Below, in pieces: positions 45,285-53,961 of a stretch of 64,000 nt of DNA (its first letter is position 1; each line of letters opens with the position of its first letter). Origin of the DNA: Pseudomonas asgharzadehiana (GTDB lineage: Bacteria; Pseudomonadota; Gammaproteobacteria; Pseudomonadales; Pseudomonadaceae); the NCBI RefSeq assembly GCF_019139815.1, contig NZ_CP077079.1, forward strand, positions 3,162,001 to 3,226,000. Direction: 5' to 3'. A program made the position numbers and the translations under genes. Under the pieces are notes generated by a model. It did not search any database. It saw only the letters and a list, made by a program, of their open reading frames with translations, and was not told the DNA's origin.

Positions 45285-45310
45285 TTGTATCCGTGGATAA
45301 TTGGATACAA
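45285..45310. promoter_or_regulatory. Probable GntR operator upstream of the regulator gene
   Basis: Inverted repeat TTGTATCC (45285-45292) / GGATACAA (45303-45310) with a 10-base spacer, 20 bp before the regulator ATG. FCD-type GntR regulators commonly bind TTGTATACAA-like palindromes in this position, so autoregulation and control of the downstream ABC operon are likely. Confidence 0.65.
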
Positions 45311-45329
45311 AAATACAGAGATCCCGCCC

Positions 45330-46001
45330 ATGCAATTTGCTCCCGCTTACATTGACCGTCGACAGCCCCTCACTGCCGAGGAGGAGGCCTACAACTTCCT
45401 GCTCGACGCCATCTGCGGCGGCCGCTACCGCAAAGGTGATCGGCTGATCGCCGAGGACATCGCCAGCGAGATCGGCATGAGCCGCATGCCGGTGCGCGAA
45501 GCGTTTCGGCGCCTGGATGCCCAGGGCCTGGTAACCCTGCGTCCCAACCGCGGCGCGATTGTCAGTGGCCTGGATATCGAAGAACTGCACGAGGTGTTCG
45601 AGATGCGTAGCGCTCTTGAAGGCTTGGCGGTGCGGGTTGCCGTCGGGCGCATCGGTGAGCGCCAACTGGCCGCGTTGGAGCGTCTGCTGGACGAAATGGA
45701 TGACTACCGCGACGAGAGCGCCGCGTGGGTCCGCTGCCACCGCGCCTTCCACGAGTACCTGTGCAGCCTCAGCGGCCGCCCGCGCCTGATGAAGCAGATA
45801 TCGGCGCTGTATTCGCTGGTGGAGGCGCCCATGCGCTTGTGGCTGCAGCACAGCGAAAAACCCCTCAGCGCGCGTCAGGAACATGCCGTGATCCTTGATG
45901 CGATTCGCGCCGGCGACGCCGCTCGCGCCGAAGCCGTGGTGCGCGAGCACATCGAAGGCACGGTGCCGGCGCTGATTCAATTTCTGCAATCCGAACACTA
46001 A
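45330..46001 (+). CDS. GntR-family (FCD) transcriptional regulator
   Basis: 223 residues. Winged helix about 20-85 (RLIAEDIASEIGMSRMPVRE, AFRRLDAQGLVTLRPNRG), then the all-helical FCD effector domain with metal-site histidines (RAFHEYL, QEHAVILDAI, REHIEG). Controls, by position and the operator at 45285-45310, the amino-acid ABC importer and gamma-glutamyltransferase genes that follow. ATG 45330 taken as start; the frame is open upstream through the operator but that stretch has no protein character. Confidence 0.92.
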   Translation: MQFAPAYIDRRQPLTAEEEAYNFLLDAICGGRYRKGDRLIAEDIASEIGMSRMPVREAFRRLDAQGLVTLRPNRGAIVSGLDIEELHEVFEMRSALEGLAVRVAVGRIGERQLAALERLLDEMDDYRDESAAWVRCHRAFHEYLCSLSGRPRLMKQISALYSLVEAPMRLWLQHSEKPLSARQEHAVILDAIRAGDAARAEAVVREHIEGTVPALIQFLQSEH

Positions 46002-46064
46002 GAAAGCTGTCGTGTTTTGACGTTGTGTCCTGCCCCGTTATTCAACGAACTGGAGTGTCTGGTC

Positions 46065-46874
46065 ATGCATAAACAACGCCGCGCCTTGCTGGTGGCTATC
46101 TCTCTCGCTTTCTGCAGCCAATGGGTAACTGCCGCACCGCAGGTGCCGGAGCGCCTGCAAAAAGTCGACAAACTCACCTATTGCTCGGGGATGGATTCAC
46201 CGCCCCTGGTGTCCTTCGACGAAGCCCAGAAACCGCGTGGGCTTACCATTGACCTGGGCTTGGAAATCGCCAAACGCCTGGGCGACAAACAGGTGCAGTG
46301 GCGGGTGATTCCGTTCTCCGGCCTGGTGCCCGCGCTGCTCGCCCAGCAGTGCGACATGATCGTCGACCAGCTGTTCGACAAGCCCGAGCGGCGCCAGGTA
46401 ATCGACATCGTCAACTACATGTACTCCAGTCAGTCGGTGGTGGTGCCCAAGGGCAACCCCAAGGGCATCAAGACCCTGGATGACCTGTCCACGCACAAAG
46501 TGGCGGTGCTCAACGGCTCCACCATCAAGACCCTGCTCGACGCCCACAACGAGAGCCTCGCCAAGGCCGGCAAGCCACCGATGAAACTGGTGGTGTACAA
46601 CACCGACACCGATGCCTTCCAGGCCTTGCGCATCAGCCAGGTCGATGCCTATGGCACCACCGTGGAAACCGCCGGCTATTACGCCGCGATGGCCCCGGAC
46701 CTGTTCCAGGAAGGCGTGCCCGCGTTCAGCCGCATCCTCACAGGCCTTGGCATGCGCAAGGACGACCCGCAACTGAGCGCCGCCGTGCAGCAGATCATCA
46801 GCGACATGCGCAGCGACGGCAGCTACGTGCAGTTGCTAAACAAATGGCATGTCAGCAGCGACACACTCGACTGA
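46065..46874 (+). CDS. Amino-acid-type ABC transporter substrate-binding protein
   Basis: 269-residue periplasmic protein of SBP family 3. Signal peptide with cleavage after WVTA (about residue 24), then DKLTYCSGMDSPPLVSFDEA, GLTIDLGLEIAKRLG and LLAQQCDMIVDQLFDKPERR, the family core that contacts the ligand alpha-amino and carboxyl groups. GGAG is about 10 bases before ATG 46065. First transporter gene, 12 bp before the permease. With the gamma-glutamyltransferase downstream, a gamma-glutamyl amino acid or amide is a reasonable ligand guess. Confidence 0.9.
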   Translation: MHKQRRALLVAISLAFCSQWVTAAPQVPERLQKVDKLTYCSGMDSPPLVSFDEAQKPRGLTIDLGLEIAKRLGDKQVQWRVIPFSGLVPALLAQQCDMIVDQLFDKPERRQVIDIVNYMYSSQSVVVPKGNPKGIKTLDDLSTHKVAVLNGSTIKTLLDAHNESLAKAGKPPMKLVVYNTDTDAFQALRISQVDAYGTTVETAGYYAAMAPDLFQEGVPAFSRILTGLGMRKDDPQLSAAVQQIISDMRSDGSYVQLLNKWHVSSDTLD

Positions 46875-46886
46875 GGCAACCGCACG

Positions 46887-47663
46887 ATGAATTTCAATTG
46901 GGATGTGTTCTGGCAGTACCTGCTGCAGCCCAGTGGGGTGTACCTCACCGGGCTGTGGCTGACGTGCCTGATCAGCGTGCTGGCGATGCTGCTCGGCTGC
47001 GCGCTGGGCCTGGGGGCGGCGCTGTTGCGCCTGTCGAAGAACCCGCTGCTGCACCTGCCGGTGCGCTTTTACGTGTGGCTGATGCGCGGCACGCCGTTAC
47101 TGGTGCAGATCGTGTTTTTGTACACCGCGCTGGCGGCCGGCGGGATCTTCCGCTTCGAGGACATCGAGCTGTTCGGGCTGATGATCCCCGGCAATATCCA
47201 GGCGGCGATCATTGCTCTGGGCCTGAATGAAGGCGCGTACATGGCCGAGATCATCCGCGCCGGCATCGGCGCGGTGGACAAGGGCCAATACGAAGCCGGA
47301 CGTTCCCTGGGCATGGGCTTTGCCAAATTGATGCGGCGCATCGTGCTGCCCCAGGCGTTCCGGGTGATCGTGCCGCCGCTGGGCAACGAGTTCAACGTGA
47401 TGCTCAAAAACACCACGCTGGTCAGCGTGATCGGCGTGCAGGAATTGCTGCTCAGCACGCAGATGATCACCTCGGCGACCTTTCGCGTGTTCGAGTTGTA
47501 CCTGGTGGTGGCCCTGTATTTCCTCACGCTGACCACGCTGTGGGGCTTTTTCCAGCGCTGGCTCGAACACCGCTTCGGCCAGTCCGATCGACCGTCAGCG
47601 CCACCGCCGGCCGCCAGCCGCATGTTCGGTCGCAGCACCCTCAAATTGCTGAGAGGACGTTAA
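46887..47663 (+). CDS. Amino-acid-type ABC transporter permease
   Basis: 258 residues with five or so membrane helices and the HisMQ-type features: [20 protein letters not shown] and the coupling loop [20 protein letters not shown] followed by [14 protein letters not shown]. Only one permease gene is present, so a homodimer is likely. The ATPase gene begins 2 bp after its stop. Confidence 0.93.
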   Translation: MNFNWDVFWQYLLQPSGVYLTGLWLTCLISVLAMLLGCALGLGAALLRLSKNPLLHLPVRFYVWLMRGTPLLVQIVFLYTALAAGGIFRFEDIELFGLMIPGNIQAAIIALGLNEGAYMAEIIRAGIGAVDKGQYEAGRSLGMGFAKLMRRIVLPQAFRVIVPPLGNEFNVMLKNTTLVSVIGVQELLLSTQMITSATFRVFELYLVVALYFLTLTTLWGFFQRWLEHRFGQSDRPSAPPPAASRMFGRSTLKLLRGR

Positions 47664-47665
47664 GC

Positions 47666-48445
47666 ATGGCGCACCAAAGTGAAGAGCTGATCATTGAGGC
47701 CCTGGATGTTCAGAAGGCGTTCGGCGAGTTGCAGATCCTCAAGGGCATTTCCCTACAAGTGCGGCGCGGCGAAGTGGTGGTGCTGATCGGTGCCTCCGGC
47801 TCCGGCAAGACCACCTTTATCCGTTGCATCAACCTGCTTGAAGACATTCAGGGCGGGCGCATACGCGTCAATGGCCGCGCCATGGGGTATCGCGAACGCA
47901 GCGACGGCAGCCTGGTGCGCGAGTCGGAGCGCAACATCGCCCGCCAGCGCCGCGACATCGGCATGGTGTTCCAGCGCTTCAACCTGTTCCCGCACATGAC
48001 GGCGCTGGAGAACATCATCGAAGCGCCGATCCAGGTGCTCGGCGTGCCGCGCGCGGCGGCGCTGGAGCAGGCGCGTGGCTTGTTGGCGCGGGTCGGCCTG
48101 GCGGACAAGGCCGGCCATTATCCGTCGATGCTCTCCGGTGGCCAGCAGCAACGGGTGGCGATTGCCCGTGCGCTGGCGATGAAACCCCAGGCGATGCTGT
48201 TTGACGAACCCACCAGCGCCCTCGACCCGGAAACCGTCGGCGAGGTCTTGCAGGTGATGAAAGAACTGGCCGAGGAGGGCATGACCATGGTGGTGGTCAC
48301 CCATGAAATGGGCTTCGCCCGTGAAGTGGCCGACCGCGTGGTGGTGCTTGATCAGGGCGAGCTGATCGAACAGGGGCCGCCGGAACAGATTTTCAGCCAC
48401 CCCAGCCATCCGCGTACCCGGGCGTTTCTCAGCCGCGTGTTATGA
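47666..48445 (+). CDS. Amino-acid-type ABC transporter ATPase
   Basis: 259 residues. Walker [20 protein letters not shown] loop [13 protein letters not shown], signature [17 protein letters not shown], Walker [15 protein letters not shown] and His switch [12 protein letters not shown]: the HisP/GlnQ class. Starts at ATG 47666, two bases after the permease stop. Energises the importer of this operon. Confidence 0.95.
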   Translation: MAHQSEELIIEALDVQKAFGELQILKGISLQVRRGEVVVLIGASGSGKTTFIRCINLLEDIQGGRIRVNGRAMGYRERSDGSLVRESERNIARQRRDIGMVFQRFNLFPHMTALENIIEAPIQVLGVPRAAALEQARGLLARVGLADKAGHYPSMLSGGQQQRVAIARALAMKPQAMLFDEPTSALDPETVGEVLQVMKELAEEGMTMVVVTHEMGFAREVADRVVVLDQGELIEQGPPEQIFSHPSHPRTRAFLSRVL

Positions 48446-48467
48446 CCCTTTTTCAAGAGCCTTAGCC

Positions 48468-50078
48468 ATGTTGAAATTCTCTGCTCACGAATACCCTTAT
48501 CCGTCGCAACGCCAAAGTGTGTTTGCCAGACGCGGCATGGTCGCCGCCTCCCAACCACTGGCCGCCCAGGCCGGTATCCAGATCATGCAGAACGGCGGCA
48601 ATGCCATCGACGCCGCCATTGCCACGGCGGCGGCGCTTACGGTGGTTGAACCCACCGGCTGCGGCCTGGGCGGCGACGCGTTTGCCCTGGTCTGGTGCAA
48701 GGGCCAGTTGCACGGCCTGAACGGCAACGGCCATGCGCCGGCGGCCTTGAGTATCGAGGCGGTCAAGGCGGCGGGGCACCCACAGATGCCGCTGTACGGC
48801 TGGACTCCCGTCACCGTGCCGGGCTGCCCATCGGCCTGGGCTGAGCTGTCGCAACGCTTCGGCAAGTTGCCGTTTGCCGAGTTACTGCAGCCGGCCATCA
48901 GCCTGGCGCGCGAGGGGTTCCCGTTGTCACCGGTGGTTGCCCATCAATGGCAGCTGGCCTTGAACGAATTCAGCCCGCACCGCGATGACGTGCTGGCGGC
49001 CTGGTTCGACACGTTCCTCATCAACGGCCGTGCGCCCCAGGCGGGGGAGATTTTTCGCAACCCGGCCCAGGCCCGCACCTTGGAAGAACTGGCCGCCACC
49101 CGCTGCGAAAGCCTGTATCGCGGCGCCCTGGCCGAGCGCCTGGATGCGCACTCGCGCGCCAGCGGTGGTTACCTGCGCGCCAGCGACCTCAAGGATTACC
49201 GCGCGCAGTGGGTCGCGCCGATCCACATCAATTACCGGGGCGTCGACGTTTGGGAAATCCCGCCCAGCGGCCAGGGCCTGGTCGCACTGATGGCGTTGAA
49301 GATCCTTGAAGGCTTCAGCTTCGACCACCGCGACAGCCAGCAAACCTGGCATCGTCAGTTGGAAGCGATGAAGCTCGCCTACAGCGACGGCCTGCACTAC
49401 ATCACCGACCCTGCGCATATGCGCGTGGCGGTGGCCGACCTGCTCAGCGACGACTACAGCACGCGCCGGCGTGGCCAGATTGGCGAACAGGCCCAGCCTC
49501 CCAAGCCCGGCGACCCCCATGCCAGCGGCACGGTGTACCTGGCCACGGCGGATGCCGAAGGTAATATGGTCTCGTTTATCCAGAGCAACTACCACGGCTT
49601 CGGTTCCGGCGTGGTGCTGCCCGACAGCGGCATCGCCCTGCAGAATCGCGGGCAGGAATTCAGCCTTGACCCCACTCATGCCAATTGCCTGGCACCCGGC
49701 AAGAAAACCTTCCACACCATCATCCCCGGCTTTCTCAGCCAGGGTGGTCAGGCGCTGGGGCCGTTTGGCGTAATGGGCGGCTATATGCAACCCCAGGGCC
49801 ACGTGCAAATGGTGATGAACCTGGTGGACTTCGGCCTCAACCCTCAGGCGGCATTGGACGCGCCGCGCTGGCAATGGCTGGGCGACATGAAGGTCGGCAT
49901 CGAACATGGCGCTTCCCGCGACCTGGTCAATGCGCTGGCACGGCGCGGGCACAAGGTGCAGACCGACAGCGACCTGACCGACTACGGGCGTGGGCAGATC
50001 ATCCTGCGCGATCCGCTCAGCGGCGTGCTGTGCGGCGGCACCGAGCCCAGGGCCGACTCACATATCGCGGTGTGGTAA
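48468..50078 (+). CDS. Gamma-glutamyltransferase-family protein, cytoplasmic form
   Basis: 536 residues of the self-processing Ntn-hydrolase family. The large-subunit start (RGMVAASQPLAAQAGIQIMQ, NGGNAIDAAIA) and the region HASGTVYLATADAEGNMVSF mark the family; the autocleavage Thr is the one in SGTVYL, about residue 355, giving a small subunit of about 180 residues. There is no signal peptide, so unlike the periplasmic Ggt it should act in the cytoplasm (the YwrD-like subgroup). It follows the importer ATPase by 22 bp, which suggests cleavage of an imported gamma-glutamyl compound. Confidence 0.9.
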   Translation: MLKFSAHEYPYPSQRQSVFARRGMVAASQPLAAQAGIQIMQNGGNAIDAAIATAAALTVVEPTGCGLGGDAFALVWCKGQLHGLNGNGHAPAALSIEAVKAAGHPQMPLYGWTPVTVPGCPSAWAELSQRFGKLPFAELLQPAISLAREGFPLSPVVAHQWQLALNEFSPHRDDVLAAWFDTFLINGRAPQAGEIFRNPAQARTLEELAATRCESLYRGALAERLDAHSRASGGYLRASDLKDYRAQWVAPIHINYRGVDVWEIPPSGQGLVALMALKILEGFSFDHRDSQQTWHRQLEAMKLAYSDGLHYITDPAHMRVAVADLLSDDYSTRRRGQIGEQAQPPKPGDPHASGTVYLATADAEGNMVSFIQSNYHGFGSGVVLPDSGIALQNRGQEFSLDPTHANCLAPGKKTFHTIIPGFLSQGGQALGPFGVMGGYMQPQGHVQMVMNLVDFGLNPQAALDAPRWQWLGDMKVGIEHGASRDLVNALARRGHKVQTDSDLTDYGRGQIILRDPLSGVLCGGTEPRADSHIAVW

Positions 50079-50193
50079 GCGGCTGCACAGGCGCTGCGCC
50101 GACCATGGCCTCCAAAAATATCGAACTGTCGGCGTTTGCCTATCGTCCATTTTGTTGAGGGCAGGCGACGTCACAAACGTGTGGGAGGTGGCA

Positions 50194-51180
50194 ATGGATC
50201 AGCAGAACAACGGCCTGGTGGTGATCTGCGGTGCGAGCGCGGGGGTAGGGCGGGCCACGGCGCATCGTTTCGCCGCCGCCGGTTACCGCATCGGCCTGCT
50301 GGCACGCGATGAGGCCGCTCTGGCGGCAACGCGCGAAGAGCTGGCGCAGTACGGCCAGGCGGTCACGGCGATAAGTGTCGATGTGGCCGATGCGCAGGCG
50401 CTTGAAGCGGCGGCCCTTGCGCTTGAGGCGCAACTGGGCCCGCTGCAGGTGTGGGTAAATTCCGCGATGGTCACGGCGTTCTCACCCATTGAAAAACTCA
50501 CCGCGCAGGAAATCCGCCGCGTCACCGACGTCACTTACCTGGGCACCGTTAATGGCACGCTGGCCGCCTTGAAATTGCTGCGCCCGCGCAATAGCGGCGT
50601 GATCATCCAGGTGGGCTCGGCGCTGGCCTATCGCGCCATTCCTTTGCAATCGGCTTATTGCGGCGCCAAGTTCGCCGTTCGCGGGTTTACCGACGCGCTG
50701 CGTTGTGAGCTGCTGCACGAGCGCAGTCGCATTCGTGTGTGCATGGTGCAGTTGCCGGCGATCAACACGCCGCAGTTCGACTGGGCGCGCAACAAACTCG
50801 ACAAACGCCCGCAACCGGTGCCACCCATCCACGACCCCGACGTGGCCGCTCGGGCGATCTTCAGTGTGGTGCGGCGCACGCCGCGCGAGTTGTGGCTGGG
50901 CATGGAAAGCATCAAGGCGATTGTCGGCAGTTGCCTGATCCCGGGGCTGCTCGATCATATGCTCGCGCGGCAGTGCTATCCGGGCCAAATGAGCCAGGAA
51001 GATGAGAGCGGCGACCACGGCGACAACTTGTGCCAACCGCTGAGCGCTGAACTGCACCGCACTCGCGGCCGTTTCGTCGGCCGCTCCCGCGACAGCGCGC
51101 TGGCGCTGAGCTCCACTCAGGTGTCGGCGTTATCCGCGGTGTTGGCGCTGGTCGGTGCGATGGTTCTGCTGTGGTTCTGA
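50194..51180 (+). CDS. Short-chain dehydrogenase with C-terminal membrane anchor
   Basis: 328 residues from ATG 50194 (GGGAGG upstream). SDR domain: CGASAGVGRATAHRFAAAG, NSAM in place of NNAG, Ser in GSALAYRAIPLQSAYCGAKFA (YxxxK). The last 22 residues form one membrane helix (VSALSAVLALVGAMVLLWF). Probably a membrane-tethered oxidoreductase with unknown substrate; same architecture as the SDR at 33838-35148 but without its N-terminal extension. Confidence 0.87.
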   Translation: MDQQNNGLVVICGASAGVGRATAHRFAAAGYRIGLLARDEAALAATREELAQYGQAVTAISVDVADAQALEAAALALEAQLGPLQVWVNSAMVTAFSPIEKLTAQEIRRVTDVTYLGTVNGTLAALKLLRPRNSGVIIQVGSALAYRAIPLQSAYCGAKFAVRGFTDALRCELLHERSRIRVCMVQLPAINTPQFDWARNKLDKRPQPVPPIHDPDVAARAIFSVVRRTPRELWLGMESIKAIVGSCLIPGLLDHMLARQCYPGQMSQEDESGDHGDNLCQPLSAELHRTRGRFVGRSRDSALALSSTQVSALSAVLALVGAMVLLWF

Positions 51181-51327
51181 ACCGTGGCATCGATACCAGC
51201 GATAGCCAAAGCCGTTCAGCGTCAGCGCGGTGTTTGCGAGGCTGTCGCTGTCATGCTCCAGCGTCCGGCTTTGCGGCTGGTTGTCGTGGATGAAACTGAC
51301 GATGTAGCGGGTTTTTTTATCGAACAT
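51130..51327 (-). CDS. Small protein of unknown function overlapping the SDR 3' end
   Basis: 65 residues (MFDKKTRYIVSFIHDNQPQS ... LNGFGYRWYRCH). ATG 51327 is preferred to the ATG at 51336 because AAAGGA lies 8 bases before it. The N-terminal 50 residues look like a compact alpha/beta protein; the C-terminal part is antisense to the last 51 bp of the SDR gene and is probably just tail. Function unknown. Confidence 0.55.
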   Translation of the reverse strand: MFDKKTRYIVSFIHDNQPQSRTLEHDSDSLANTALTLNGFGYRWYRCHGSEPQQNHRTDQRQHRG

Positions 51328-51351
51328 GATTGCCATCCTTTATGCGCGATA

Positions 51352-51376
51352 GCGGGGCCAAATGCCCCGCGTTTTT
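51352..51376 (+). terminator. Rho-independent terminator, plus strand
   Basis: Stem GCGGGGC / GCCCCGC with a 5-base loop followed by GTTTTTAAT. Ends transcripts of the SDR gene 170 bp after its stop, which means those transcripts run antisense across the small gene at 51130-51327. Confidence 0.75.
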
Positions 51377-51455
51377 AATGATGACGCTGCACTCGACCGG
51401 TTGTTCCCTTGGATCGACTGACGTGCCGGGCAGGCTCGGATGGCCAGCGCCGCGT

Positions 51456-52208
51456 TCAATGCTGATGGGCCGTTGCGGTCGGGTCGATGATCTGGATGAC
51501 AGTGCCCTGGCGCCATGCGTCGGCGCCGGGTGCGATCGGCGGCGCGACGATGTCGATGCGCGCCTGCTTTTTTTCGGCGCTGTCGATGCCCATGCGCTGG
51601 TCGCGCTCGGCGACCATGTCCGGGTCGGCCTGGCCGTCGGCGGTGAACCCCATCATGAGCTGAGGGACACCCAGCGGCAGACGCTTGTTGAGGTCGGTAT
51701 GCCAGGTGTGCCAAGTCTTGCCATAGGTATGCACGAGTTTTTCCATCAGGGCGTGCTCGGCCGTTTCGGGGATGCCGGGTGCGACCAACTGGCCTGATTT
51801 CACTTCATGCACGTGGCTGTGCCACAACGCTTTTTCAGCGGCCGGCAGCGTGCCGAACAATGGTTCGCTGATGATGTATTCCACGCCCATCAACTTTGCA
51901 TCCTTGCGATTGCCGTCGTAGATCACGCACTGGATCACTTCTTCGTTGAGCACCGAGCAGTAATGATGGGCCTCCATTTGCACGTCGGGGTGGCCATTAT
52001 AAAAGTGGAAGCCGTCCAGGTAAGCGTTCAGCGCATCGATGGGCGGGCGCGATTGGAGCAGCGCCGCCCCGGCGTCGAGAGATTGCAGGGTTGGTGATTT
52101 CGCCTTACCAGGCGCCACGACATTGGAGGCCGAGTTATTGCCGGCACAGGCTGTGAGCAGAGTAACGGCGGTAGTCAGGCAGAGTACGTGGAGTGTGGTG
52201 TGGTTCAT
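51456..52208 (-). CDS. DUF1264 (OBAP-like) lipoprotein
   Basis: 250 residues from ATG 52208 (GGAAGG upstream). Lipoprotein signal with VTLLTAC, then the DUF1264 core: LDGFHFYNGHPDVQMEAHHY, CSVLNEEVIQCVIYDG, GVEYIISEPLFGTLP and WHSHVHEVKSGQL. Plant homologues are oil-body-associated proteins; the bacterial function is unknown. Lipid-anchored, inner or outer membrane. Stands divergent from the Mn-catalase gene with 286 bp between. Confidence 0.86.
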   Translation of the reverse strand: MNHTTLHVLCLTTAVTLLTACAGNNSASNVVAPGKAKSPTLQSLDAGAALLQSRPPIDALNAYLDGFHFYNGHPDVQMEAHHYCSVLNEEVIQCVIYDGNRKDAKLMGVEYIISEPLFGTLPAAEKALWHSHVHEVKSGQLVAPGIPETAEHALMEKLVHTYGKTWHTWHTDLNKRLPLGVPQLMMGFTADGQADPDMVAERDQRMGIDSAEKKQARIDIVAPPIAPGADAWRQGTVIQIIDPTATAHQH

Positions 52209-52494
52209 TTCGGATACCTTCCATGGTCGATTGATCGAGGTGTGCATGGGGGGCGCTTGCCAGGTTCAGGCAGTGCAAGCATTAGAAGGTGCGGCCAAAC
52301 AGGCGTTCAATCGCGATAACGCTGACGGCACTCGGCACGCCAGGGCCGCCGTTTCGCTTGGCCTGTGGCACATAACCGCTGGTCGAAATGCATCGCTTTA
52401 TTTTGAAATTTCCTCTGGGTGCTCGCTTCACATAAAAGTAGGCGCGCCTTCCAAGGGGCCGTCTCCTTTTCAATAAGCCTGAGGAGATTTGTTC

Positions 52495-53379
52495 ATGTTT
52501 CTACATAACAAGCGACTTCAATACACCGTGCGCGTGGCCGAGCCTAACCCGGGGTTGGCGAACCTTTTGCTTGAGCAGTTTGGCGGCGCTCAGGGTGAAT
52601 TGGCGGCAGCGTCGCGCTATTTCACCCAAGCGCTGGCCGAGGACGATCCGGGGCGCAAAGACCTGTTGATGGACATCGCCACCGAGGAGCTCAGCCATCT
52701 GGAGGTTGTGGGATCCATCATCGTGATGCTCAACAAGGGCGCCAAGGGGCGCATGGCCGAGGGCGTGGAGGAGGAGGGCGAGTTGTATCGCGCGCTTAAC
52801 GGCGCGGGCAATGACTCGCATATCACCAGCCTGCTGTATGGCGCCGGTTCGCCGTTGACCAATAGCGCCGGCGTGCCATGGACAGCGGCTTACATCGACA
52901 CGATCGGTGAGCCTACCGCCGACATGCGTTCCAACATTGCCGCTGAAGCCCGCGCCAAAATCGTGTATGAGCGCCTGATGAACGTCACGGACGACCCGGG
53001 CGTCAAGGAGGCGCTGGGCTTTCTGATGACGCGCGAGATTGCGCATCAACTGTCCTTTGAAAAGGCGTTGCATGCGATTCAGCCGAATTTCCCCCAAGGC
53101 AAGTTGCCGGGCATGCCTGAGTTCACCCAGGTGTACTTCAACATGTCGCAGGGCGAGGGGAATGTTCGCGGGCCCTGGAACCAGGGCGAAGAATGGACGT
53201 TCGTGGAAAACCCGCAACCCGCGGTGGATGGCGGCGACGGCATGGCCACGGTGCAACTGGACGCCGACGAGGAAGCGCAACTGAGTGCGATGAAGATCCG
53301 CACGCTCTCGGACCCCGCCAGCGACCCCACTACCGGGGCTGACCTGGGGGCGGGTATCCCGCCCAAGCCTGCCATTTGA
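52495..53379 (+). CDS. Manganese (non-haem) catalase
   Basis: 294 residues from ATG 52495, with GAGGAG 8 bases upstream; an in-frame TTG two codons earlier is less likely. Di-manganese ligands of the family are visible: E35 (GAQGELAAASRYF), E65 and H68 (ATEELSHLE), then Glu in AEARAKIVYERLM and His in REIAHQLSF. Degrades hydrogen peroxide in the cytoplasm. Corresponds to KatN of other pseudomonads. Followed by the DUF892 gene, as in many stress loci. Confidence 0.93.
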   Translation: MFLHNKRLQYTVRVAEPNPGLANLLLEQFGGAQGELAAASRYFTQALAEDDPGRKDLLMDIATEELSHLEVVGSIIVMLNKGAKGRMAEGVEEEGELYRALNGAGNDSHITSLLYGAGSPLTNSAGVPWTAAYIDTIGEPTADMRSNIAAEARAKIVYERLMNVTDDPGVKEALGFLMTREIAHQLSFEKALHAIQPNFPQGKLPGMPEFTQVYFNMSQGEGNVRGPWNQGEEWTFVENPQPAVDGGDGMATVQLDADEEAQLSAMKIRTLSDPASDPTTGADLGAGIPPKPAI

Positions 53380-53444
53380 CTCAAGGCAACCGCACGCTTG
53401 CCGGCGTGCGGCGGTTCAGCATTTTTTTGACGAGGATTAACGAC

Positions 53445-53954
53445 ATGGCAACTCCACAGGAAAACCTGCTCGACTGGCTACGCGATGCGCATGCGATGGA
53501 GCAACAGGCCGAAAAAATGCTCAAGGCACAATCCGAGCGCCTGGAGCACTACCCACGGCTCAAGGCCCGCATCGACCAGCATATAGAAGAGACTCTCGAC
53601 CAGCAGAGGTTGATTGACGAATGCCTGACGCGCCTGGGCGGCAGCTCCTCGACGCTCAAAGACATCGGCGGCAAGTTGATGGCGTTCGGGCAGGCGGTCG
53701 GTGGCTCACTGATGAGCGATGAGGTCATCAAGGGCGCCATGGCCGGCTACGTATTTGAAAATATGGAGATCGCCAGCTACACGGTGCTCATCGCGGCCGC
53801 GCAGGAGGCCGGTGACGCCGAAACCAAAGCGGCCTGTGAAAAGATCCTGCCGCAGGAAGTCGCCATGGCTGACTGGTTGCGCGAACATTTGCCCGAGCTC
53901 ACCCAAGCGTTTCTGCAGCGCTCTGCGGCCCCCGATGAAGAGGCCAAGCGCTGA
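53445..53954 (+). CDS. DUF892 / YciE-like ferritin-fold protein
   Basis: 169 residues, start ATG 53445 with GAGG nine bases upstream. Four-helix ferritin-like fold: NLLDWLRDAHAMEQQAEKML, HIEETLDQQRLIDECLTRLG, VFENMEIASYTVLIAAAQEA. The acidic/His residues suited to a di-metal site are kept in helices 1-3. Members are induced by osmotic and oxidative stress. 65 bp after the Mn-catalase, probably co-transcribed; converges on cyoE with 7 bp between. Confidence 0.9.
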   Translation: MATPQENLLDWLRDAHAMEQQAEKMLKAQSERLEHYPRLKARIDQHIEETLDQQRLIDECLTRLGGSSSTLKDIGGKLMAFGQAVGGSLMSDEVIKGAMAGYVFENMEIASYTVLIAAAQEAGDAETKAACEKILPQEVAMADWLREHLPELTQAFLQRSAAPDEEAKR

Positions 53955-53961
53955 CGTTGCG

